Below are positions 9,659 to 23,015 of a stretch of 64,000 bases of DNA, piece by piece (positions within the stretch are counted from its first letter, which is position 1; each line of letters starts with the position of its first letter). The notes beneath the pieces are model-generated. The model searched no databases, was not told the DNA's origin, and worked only from the letters and a program-made list of their open reading frames with translations. The translations under genes were made by a program, and so were the position numbers. The DNA is from Methylomonas koyamae (GTDB lineage: Bacteria; Pseudomonadota; Gammaproteobacteria; Methylococcales; Methylomonadaceae). The stretch is taken from contig NZ_AP019777.1 in assembly GCF_019669905.1 (NCBI RefSeq), positions 2,108,001 to 2,172,000 of the forward strand. Reading direction: 5' to 3'.

Positions 9659-10456
9659 CTATTCCTGGTCCCACAACACCGGAAACGCCTTGCGCACCCG
9701 CTCCAGATCTTCCGCGCTGACGTTTTTGCCGCGCAGGGTGACCAGCAAGGCGTACAAATCCTGGCCGGTGACTTTGAAGGTTTGTTTCGGCGCGGTCTGG
9801 ATCGATGCCGTCAGCCGTTTCAGCGTGGCTTGAAACGGTAGCGGTTTGGCCGCGGCGGGGGCTGCGGGCCGAGCCAGTTCTTGTTCGATGATTTGTTTTT
9901 CGTTGCCGGGCGGCGCGTTCAACGCCTTGCGCAGGATTTCCCTGGCCCGGTTCCAGGACAGTTCGCCGCTGGCCAGCTTTTCCCGCATCGCTTCGGTGGT
10001 CAGCGGCGCGAAGCGGACGATGTCTTCTATCCAACTGACGCTTTTGTCGAAAAATTCGGCAATGCGCTCTTTCGACCAGTTGGCGTTGTTCAGATAAATC
10101 ACCGTTTGAAAATAGTCGGTGATGCGGGTATCGACCCGGTCCGAGTTCAGTTTCAAATTCAGCGCCTTGATTTCGTCCGGATCGCCGGTGACGACGCGCA
10201 CGTCGACCCGGTCGAAATAACCCGGATTGGCGCGGCGGATGCCTTGTATCGCTTCCATTCGGTGAAAGCCGCCGACCAGGTAATATTCGCGGCTGTTGCG
10301 CTCCCAGACTACCAACGGCTCGAACAGGCCGTTGCTGAGAATGTCCTTTTCCAGATGGGTGACCTTGGCCCGGTCCAGATCGCGGTGGTTGGTCAGGGTA
10401 TGGTGAAACTCGATTTGCTCGATAGGCAGGTATTCGTATCGCTTGGTGGCTAGCAT
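9659..10456 (-). CDS. ParB/Srx-like nuclease domain protein
   Basis: 265 residues. The N-terminal third has the ParB/sulfiredoxin fold signature: LPIEQIEFH, then LEKDILSNGLFEPLVVWE, then LVGGFHRMEAI, where GGFHR stands in for the usual GERRxxA box. A helical middle region (NWSKERIAEFFDKSVSWIEDIV) looks like the KorB/ParB helix-turn-helix. A proline/alanine-rich linker follows at about 195-205. The ATG at 10456 follows GGGAGTTCACC. There is no parA beside it, so a chromosome-segregation role is not supported; stand-alone ParB-like proteins occur on mobile elements and as regulators. It ends within the decayed region beside the array. Confidence 0.75.
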   Translation of the reverse strand: MLATKRYEYLPIEQIEFHHTLTNHRDLDRAKVTHLEKDILSNGLFEPLVVWERNSREYYLVGGFHRMEAIQGIRRANPGYFDRVDVRVVTGDPDEIKALNLKLNSDRVDTRITDYFQTVIYLNNANWSKERIAEFFDKSVSWIEDIVRFAPLTTEAMREKLASGELSWNRAREILRKALNAPPGNEKQIIEQELARPAAPAAAKPLPFQATLKRLTASIQTAPKQTFKVTGQDLYALLVTLRGKNVSAEDLERVRKAFPVLWDQE

Positions 10457-10663
10457 GGTGAACTCCCTTCGTGAAGCCGGAATCGGCGGCGGCCTTTATC
10501 ATACCGGCATTTACCGCAACGGCCCACCGCGGCGCGGTTAAGGTCGAAACCCAAAACGCGCCTGCCGTGGCGGAGGTCGCGGTAAAGGATTCGAAGCAAA
10601 GCGGGCCGACTAAGTACTTTGGCTGGGTCGATTGCTGTTCTTGAGTTAAAAATCACTCCCCCT

Positions 10664-10857
10664 TTGCAAAAGGCTATGTTCGCGTTAGTAGTTGAATGAG
10701 AACGAAGCCGTCATCCCGGCATACCCAAAGGGCACAAGTGGATTGCCGGGATCCAGGGCACAAGGATGTGTTGAAACTCTGCCATCCGTGGCTTCTGGGC
10801 CCCGGCAATCCATGCCGGGGCGACGCCAACTACTAACGCGAACATAGCCTTGCAAAA
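10664..10857. mobile_element. MITE-like element with 8-bp target duplication
   Basis: Element 10672-10849 (178 bp) has perfect 23-bp terminal inverted repeats, starting GGCTATGTTCGCGTTAGTAG at the left and mirrored at 10827-10849. It is flanked on both sides by TTGCAAAA (10664-10671 and 10850-10857), an 8-bp direct repeat as expected for a target-site duplication. It has no coding capacity, so it would need a transposase from elsewhere. The interior contains further CCCGGCAT / ATGCCGGG type inverted segments. Confidence 0.85.
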
Positions 10858-11267
10858 GGGGGCAAGGGGGATTTGTTCGAACAATCTCCCCAGCGCCGGG
10901 AGCCGGAGTTACTGCCGGATCAGGCAGTCACCCCCAAAGTCCGTGGTTTGGCCCGTAGTCGCCGCAACGCCGGCGTGTCTGGCCAGATTGCAACTGAAGC
11001 GTTACGCACATGGTTGCGACAACTTTCCCGGCGCCGTTAACCAGTCGTTCGCTGCGGATTGCCGCCCGTGCGGTATCGTCCGAAAAATGCATCTAACGAC
11101 TAGGTTAATCAATAAGATAGCTTGATTGGCATAGTTCGGAAAAGGTTTGGCTAAGCCGGCGAGTCGTTGTATAACTGTGCCCCTGCGCAGTCATTGACCA
11201 GCATCGAGCCGCCGATGCCGCTTTGACCGAGCCAGCCAAATCGATCGAATTTTAGAGTGTTGAATTA
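10858..11267. other. Intergenic region without a supported gene
   Basis: 410 nt between the MITE-like element and the solute-binding lipoprotein. Open frames here have no ribosome binding site or familiar sequence. The left edge carries GGGGGCAAGGGGG, the surviving half of a palindrome interrupted by the element. The promoter of the downstream signalling cluster is probably near the right end, but I cannot point to a convincing -35/-10 pair. Confidence 0.4.
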
Positions 11268-12284
11268 GTGGTTCATGTTACGCAGCACAACCCCATACTG
11301 GCCAAAGCGTTCCTTATCTCGATTTGCTGCGCGATATTGGCGGCTTGCCAAGAATCTCCGCCGCAAAGCCGCGGGCTGCTGCCGAAAATCACGGTAGCCT
11401 TCACTGACCAACCTGAATCTGTGCTGATGCATGTCGCGTTGGCACAGGGCTTTTTTAGCGAGGAGGGATTGCAGGTGGAGCCGCAACTGCACGGCTTCGG
11501 CAAGGCGGCCTTGCAAGCGGTGGTCGACGGTAAAGCCGATTTCGCCACCGTCGCCGAAACGCCGTTGATGTTCAGCATATTGCGCGGCGAACACATCGCG
11601 GTAATCGCTAACATCGTCACCAGTTCGAGTAACCATGCGGTAGTAGCCAGACCAGATGCCGGCATTGCCAAACTCGCGGACTTAAAAGGAAAACGCATCG
11701 GCTTTATCGCCGGCACCACATCGGAATTTTTTCTGGATTCCATTTTGACGGCATCCGGCCTGACCAGAGCGGAAATCGAGCCGGTTGCCATCCAGCCCCA
11801 AGACATGCAGGCCAGTATCGAGCTCAAGCAGGTCGATGCCGTGTGCACCTGGAACTACCCGTTGATACAAATTCAGCGGCAACTCGGTCCTGCGGCGGCG
11901 GTTTTTTACGACCGGGATATTTATACCGAGACGTTCAATATCGCCGCACAACAAGCCTTTATCGAACAAAACGCCGAAACTGTCGAACGCTTGCTGCGCG
12001 CCTTGGTCAAGGCCGAAACCTTCGTTGCCGAGCACCCGGACGCGGCTCAAACCCTGATGGCAAAGCTGGCGCAGTTGGAATTGAGCCTGGTCAAGGACGT
12101 TTGGGCCAATTTCAATTACGAGGTGGCGCTCGATCAGACGCTGCTGATTACCCTGGAAGACGAAACCCGCTGGGCGATGAAAAACCGACTGGTCGATGCC
12201 GCGGCCATGCCCGATTTCCGGCAACACATCCACCTCGATAGTCTGGCGCGCGTCAAACCGTCTGCCGTTGCGATCCAGCGTTAG
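11268..12284 (+). CDS. Solute-binding lipoprotein, NMT1/SsuA-like
   Basis: 338 residues. Lipoprotein signal with lipobox ILAAC, Cys27. The rest resembles nitrate/sulfonate/taurine or thiamine-precursor binding proteins: ITVAFTDQPESVLMHVALAQGFF, GKADFATVAETP and LKGKRIGFIAGTTSEFFLDSIL are typical of the two-lobe fold. No ABC permease or ATPase is next to it. Instead a PAS-GGDEF-EAL gene starts 6 nt after its stop, so it may act as a periplasmic ligand sensor for the membrane-bound enzyme rather than as a transporter part. Start is GTG at 11268; no better in-frame start keeps the signal peptide. Confidence 0.8.
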   Translation: MVHVTQHNPILAKAFLISICCAILAACQESPPQSRGLLPKITVAFTDQPESVLMHVALAQGFFSEEGLQVEPQLHGFGKAALQAVVDGKADFATVAETPLMFSILRGEHIAVIANIVTSSSNHAVVARPDAGIAKLADLKGKRIGFIAGTTSEFFLDSILTASGLTRAEIEPVAIQPQDMQASIELKQVDAVCTWNYPLIQIQRQLGPAAAVFYDRDIYTETFNIAAQQAFIEQNAETVERLLRALVKAETFVAEHPDAAQTLMAKLAQLELSLVKDVWANFNYEVALDQTLLITLEDETRWAMKNRLVDAAAMPDFRQHIHLDSLARVKPSAVAIQR

Positions 12285-12290
12285 GCGCCC

Positions 12291-15200
12291 ATGCGCATCG
12301 TCAAACGCTTAAAAATTCTGTCGGCCGCCGCTATCGCCACGGTTGCGGTACTGCTGGCGATCCTGTTCTCGACCATTGCGCATTATCAGCAAGAAAAAGA
12401 CGGCCACCTGCTGGTCGATAAATTGGTACGCGGTTTGTTCGAATTAACCGCTTTCAGGGACCAGTATCTTCTGTACCGGGAGCCTCGGCCGCTAACGGAT
12501 TGGGAAAACCGCAGGGAAAGCGTAAACCGGTTGCTAGACCGGGTCGCCGGCCAATCCTCGTTCGCCAACGAGGCGCCGGTTTTGGCCAAATTGCGCGCCA
12601 GCTTCGACAAATCTGCAACCATCTTTCAGCGCATCGCCGCAAACAGCGCGTTATTAAACCAGGCCGGCGACCGGCAGGACGTTTATGCCGAGCTGGACAA
12701 ACGGCTGGTCAGCCAGCTTTTGTTGCGCGACGCCAATAATCTTAACCTGGCCAATACTTTGCTGGATGCCGGCAACCGCCGCGTCGAAAAAAGTTACCAA
12801 TATTTGGTCGGCATCGTCGGCCTGTTCGCATTGTGGTCGGCATTGGTCACCATTATGAGCTTGATCCGGCTGAGCCGGCTGATTAACACCCGGCTATTAC
12901 CGTTGCATCAGGGGGCCAAACGCATTGCCGAGGGGAATCTGGATTACCGGATTGCCTGCAGCGGTAACGACGAATTCAGCGAACTTGCCGCCGCCGTCAA
13001 CGGCATGACGGCTCGGCTACAGGATTTTGCCGCGCAGCTTCGCGGAGAAGCGGTCGAACGCGAGCGCCTTGCCCAGGAAAGAGAGCAGTATTTTCGATTC
13101 TTCCGGCTCACCACGGAACCGATGTGCATTGCCGATCCGCAAGGTTGTTTTATGCAAGTCAATCCGGCCTTCGAATTATTGGTCGGCTTCGACGAAAGCG
13201 AGTTGCTGGCCAAACCGTTTCTGGAATTCGTTTGCGACGAGGACAGGCAAAAGACCGCAGAGGAAATGGCGCGCCAAATATCGGGCCATAAATCGATGGC
13301 CTTCGAAAACCGCTATGTTTGCAAAGACGGCCGACTGGTGCATTTGTCCTGGACCGCTTATTACGACCCGGACGACGGCGTGACGTATGCCACGGCGCGC
13401 GACATCACCCAACGTAAATTGGCGGAAGCGCAACTGGCCGAAAGCGAGTTTCGTTGGAAATTTGCCATCGAAGGCTCGGGGGACGGGGTTTGGGATTGGA
13501 ATCTGGTTACCAATCAAGTGAATTTTTCCCGACGCTACAAGGAGATGTTGGGTTATTCGGATCGAGACATTCGCGGCTTTAAACAGGAATGGGTAGACCG
13601 GCTGCATCCTGACGACAGGGCCAATGTCGCGGCGGTCCTCGAGGAATATCTGGCGGGCAAGACACCGGTTTATGCGGTTGAGTTCAGGATGCGATGCAAG
13701 GACGGCAGCTATAAATACATTCTCGCCCGCGGCATGGTGGTTAACCGCGATGGCGCCGGCAACGCGTTACGGATGATAGGCACGCATACCGATATCAGCG
13801 AACGCAAGCAGCTCGAACAAAAATTGCAACTTGCCGCCAGCGTGTTCACCCACGCTCGCGAAGGCATCATGATTACCGGCACGGATGGCGTCATCATCGA
13901 CGTCAATGAAGCGTTTAGCCTGATCACCGGCTACAGCCGCGAGGAAGCCATCGGCCGGTTTCCCCGCTTTCTGCATTCCGGGCGCCACGACCCGAGTTTC
14001 TACGCCGATATGTGGCAGCAATTGGTCGAGAAAGGCCACTGGTACGGGGAAATCTGGAATCGGCGCAAAACCGGCGAGATTTATGCGCAGATGGAGTCCA
14101 TCAGCTCGATACGCGATGCCGCCGGCAATATCAGCCAATACGTGTCGTTGTTCTCGGACATCACGACGCTGAAGGAGCATGAGAAGCAACTGGAACATAT
14201 TGCCCACTTCGATGCGCTGACCGGCTTGCCCAATCGAATTCTGTTGGCGGACCGCTTGCGCCAGGCGATTGTGCAGGCGCAACGCAACGGCGACATCTTG
14301 GCGATCGTCTATTTGGATCTGGATGGATTCAAAGCCATCAACGATTCCTATGGGCACGAAGCCGGCGACCGCTTGCTGACCGCAATTTCGGCCAGAATGA
14401 AACAAGCCCTGCGCGAAGGGGACACCTTGGCCAGGATCGGCGGCGACGAATTCGTCGCCGTGTTGCCGGAGTTGGCCGATGCCGATTCGAGCATACCGCT
14501 GCTGGAGCGATTGCTGACGGCGGCTTCCGACCCGGCAGACTGCGGCGATTTAATGTTCAACGTCTCGGCCAGTTTGGGCGTCACCTTTTACCCGCAGACT
14601 GAAGAAGTGGATGCCGACCAGTTGCTGCGCCAGGCCGATCAGGCCATGTATCAAGCCAAGTTGGCCGGCAAAAACTGCGTTTGCCGGTTCGACGCCGACC
14701 AAGACAGTTACATCCGCACGCGCCACGAATCCTTAAACCGCATCGGCCAGGCCATGCTTGGCCGCGAATTCGTTTTGTATTACCAGCCCAAAGTGAATTT
14801 GCGCAGCGGAGCATTGGTCGGCGCCGAGGCGTTAATCCGCTGGCATCACCCGGAGAAAGGCCTGTTGCCGCCCAGCGAATTTCTGTCGGTGGTCGAGGAT
14901 CATCCGCTCGCGGTCGAAATCGGCGAATGGGTGATCGACAGCGCCCTGACCCAAATCCAAATCTGGCACGAAGCCGGTCTGAGAATTCCGGTCAGCGTCA
15001 ACATCGGCGCGCGCCAATTGCAACAAAAAGACTTTGTCGAACGCCTGCGCCAGTTGCTGGTAGCCCATCCTGAAGTCGCTGCCGATTGCCTGGAGCTGGA
15101 GGTGCTGGAAACCAGCGCGATCGAAGACATCGGCCACGTCTCCAACGTGATTTATGCCAGCAAGGAGCTGGGGATCGCGTTCGCCCTGGACGATTTCGGC

Positions 15201-15518
15201 ACCGGTTATTCCTCTTTAACTTATTTGAAGCGTTTGCCGGTGGCGATGTTGAAAATAGACCGCAGTTTCGTCTGCGACATGCTGGACGACCCGGACGACT
15301 TGTCCATCCTGAATGGCGTCATCAGCCTGGCCGCCGCCTTCGGCAAGCAGGTAATTGCCGAAGGCGTCGAAACCGAGAAACACGGCGAATTGCTGCTGCA
15401 ACTCGGCTGCGAACTGGCGCAAGGCTACGGCATTGCCAAACCGATGCCGGCCGCGGCAATGTTCGATTGGTACAACGACTGGCGTTCGAAACCATTTTGG
15501 CTCAATCCCGGGCAATGA
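12291..15518 (+). CDS. Membrane PAS-GGDEF-EAL protein (c-di-GMP synthesis/breakdown)
   Basis: 1075 residues. A membrane helix at about 10-30, a periplasmic part, a second helix at about 165-190, a HAMP segment, three PAS domains (about 260-375, 385-500 and 505-625), a GGDEF domain and an EAL domain. The synthase motif GGDEF is intact at about 717-721 and the phosphodiesterase motif EAL at 846 is followed by DDFGTGYSSLTYLKRLP, so both activities look possible. It starts 6 nt after the solute-binding lipoprotein and is likely co-transcribed with it. Which activity dominates cannot be read from the sequence. Confidence 0.92.
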   Translation: MRIVKRLKILSAAAIATVAVLLAILFSTIAHYQQEKDGHLLVDKLVRGLFELTAFRDQYLLYREPRPLTDWENRRESVNRLLDRVAGQSSFANEAPVLAKLRASFDKSATIFQRIAANSALLNQAGDRQDVYAELDKRLVSQLLLRDANNLNLANTLLDAGNRRVEKSYQYLVGIVGLFALWSALVTIMSLIRLSRLINTRLLPLHQGAKRIAEGNLDYRIACSGNDEFSELAAAVNGMTARLQDFAAQLRGEAVERERLAQEREQYFRFFRLTTEPMCIADPQGCFMQVNPAFELLVGFDESELLAKPFLEFVCDEDRQKTAEEMARQISGHKSMAFENRYVCKDGRLVHLSWTAYYDPDDGVTYATARDITQRKLAEAQLAESEFRWKFAIEGSGDGVWDWNLVTNQVNFSRRYKEMLGYSDRDIRGFKQEWVDRLHPDDRANVAAVLEEYLAGKTPVYAVEFRMRCKDGSYKYILARGMVVNRDGAGNALRMIGTHTDISERKQLEQKLQLAASVFTHAREGIMITGTDGVIIDVNEAFSLITGYSREEAIGRFPRFLHSGRHDPSFYADMWQQLVEKGHWYGEIWNRRKTGEIYAQMESISSIRDAAGNISQYVSLFSDITTLKEHEKQLEHIAHFDALTGLPNRILLADRLRQAIVQAQRNGDILAIVYLDLDGFKAINDSYGHEAGDRLLTAISARMKQALREGDTLARIGGDEFVAVLPELADADSSIPLLERLLTAASDPADCGDLMFNVSASLGVTFYPQTEEVDADQLLRQADQAMYQAKLAGKNCVCRFDADQDSYIRTRHESLNRIGQAMLGREFVLYYQPKVNLRSGALVGAEALIRWHHPEKGLLPPSEFLSVVEDHPLAVEIGEWVIDSALTQIQIWHEAGLRIPVSVNIGARQLQQKDFVERLRQLLVAHPEVAADCLELEVLETSAIEDIGHVSNVIYASKELGIAFALDDFGTGYSSLTYLKRLPVAMLKIDRSFVCDMLDDPDDLSILNGVISLAAAFGKQVIAEGVETEKHGELLLQLGCELAQGYGIAKPMPAAAMFDWYNDWRSKPFWLNPGQ

Positions 15519-15710
15519 GCCTGGTTTCGCGAGTCTACCCTGTAGCCGCTTCAGCCGCCGAGTCCCTGGTAGGTTTATCCGGGAAGGGCCGGGGACAGCC
15601 AAGCTCGCGCACCGTTCGACTCCCACTGTTCCAGCAGGCTTGCGTTCGGTAAAGCGCCAGGCGATCTCTGCTATAGTCAGTCGAACAAGAACCGCCGCTC
15701 AGGAATCCCA

Positions 15711-16847
15711 ATGGCAGAGCCCGTCCAGCCGCAGAAAAAGACCATTCTCGTCGTCGACGACACTCCCGACAATCTGGTGTTGTTCGGCGAATTGCTGATG
15801 CCGCATTACCAGGTGCGCGTCGCCAACAGCGGCCTTAAAGCGTTGGCCGCGGCGGCGGCAGAACCTCGGCCGGATTTGATTCTGTTGGACGTGATGATGC
15901 CGGAGATGGACGGTTACCAAGTCATCGCCCGCTTGAAAACGGAGCCGGAGACGCGCGATATTCCGGTAATGTTCATCACTGCGCTAGACCAGATCGAGGA
16001 CGAAGTGCGCGGCTTGGAACTCGGCGCGGCCGACTACGTTACCAAACCGGTCAAGCCGGCCATTCTTTTGGCCCGGGTACGCGGCCAATTGGATTTGAAG
16101 GAAGCGCGGGATATCTTGCGCGACAAGAATGCCTGGCCGGAAGCGGAAGTCGAGCGGCGGGTTCGCCAATACCGAAAAGTGCAGGACGCCAGCATGCGGG
16201 CTTTGGCCAGCCTGGCCGAGGCGCGCGATTCGGAGACCGGCAACCATATTTTGCGGACCCAAGGCTACGTCAACATCCTGGCCGGCACATTGGCCGCTCA
16301 GCCCAAATACGCCGCCATCCTGACGCCGGCCGTCATCGAAACCTACACCAAGGCCGCCACGCTGCACGATATCGGCAAGGTCGGCATCCCCGACCAAATC
16401 CTGTACAAACCGGGCCGGCATACCCCGGAAGAATGGGAGATCATGAAAACTCATGCCCAAATTGGCGCGCAAGCGATTTGGCGGGCGATACAACACGAAG
16501 ACGATTTGGAAGCGGTCAATTTTTTGTGCGTGGCAATGGAAATTGCCGGGAAACACCATGAAAAATGGGACGGCAGCGGTTACCCCAGAGGCCTGGTCGG
16601 CGAGCAGATTCCGCTTTGCGCCCGCTTGATGGCGGTAGCCGACGTGTTCGACGCCTTGGTGAGCCGGCGGATTTACAAAGCGGCATTCACGATTGAAGAA
16701 GCCAAGCGGATCATCGTCGAGAACAGCGGTTCCCATTTCGATCCGGAAATCGTCGCGGCATTTTGCCAATGCATCGACGAATTCCATAGTGTCGCCGCGC
16801 GTTACCAAGACGACGGCGAGCACGAGGAGCACAATCCGCCCGCTTAA
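15711..16847 (+). CDS. Response regulator with HD-GYP phosphodiesterase domain
   Basis: 378 residues: receiver domain at about 10-130 with phospho-acceptor Asp60 in LILLDVMMPEMDG, a short helical linker, then an HD-GYP domain with His219-Asp220 in LHDIGKVGIPDQIL and the GYP motif at 290 in HHEKWDGSGYPRGL. Such proteins hydrolyse c-di-GMP under control of a partner kinase. The large hybrid kinase 48 nt downstream is the natural candidate partner. TATAGT at about 15672 could be a -10 box of its own promoter. Confidence 0.94.
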   Translation: MAEPVQPQKKTILVVDDTPDNLVLFGELLMPHYQVRVANSGLKALAAAAAEPRPDLILLDVMMPEMDGYQVIARLKTEPETRDIPVMFITALDQIEDEVRGLELGAADYVTKPVKPAILLARVRGQLDLKEARDILRDKNAWPEAEVERRVRQYRKVQDASMRALASLAEARDSETGNHILRTQGYVNILAGTLAAQPKYAAILTPAVIETYTKAATLHDIGKVGIPDQILYKPGRHTPEEWEIMKTHAQIGAQAIWRAIQHEDDLEAVNFLCVAMEIAGKHHEKWDGSGYPRGLVGEQIPLCARLMAVADVFDALVSRRIYKAAFTIEEAKRIIVENSGSHFDPEIVAAFCQCIDEFHSVAARYQDDGEHEEHNPPA

Positions 16848-16895
16848 GAGGGCTTTGCCGCCAGATCGCGGCACTCGGCTAAACAAAGTTGCACC

Positions 16896-22961
<6,066 letters not shown>

Positions 22962-23015
22962 TATTGGATGGGCGCCGTTCCACCGGCTCGAATTCGCGCG
23001 CGTAAACTATCCCAT

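Noticed and set aside
10850..11125. 91-codon frame beside the MITE-like element
   Set aside because: Begins inside the target duplication, low-quality composition, no ribosome binding site.
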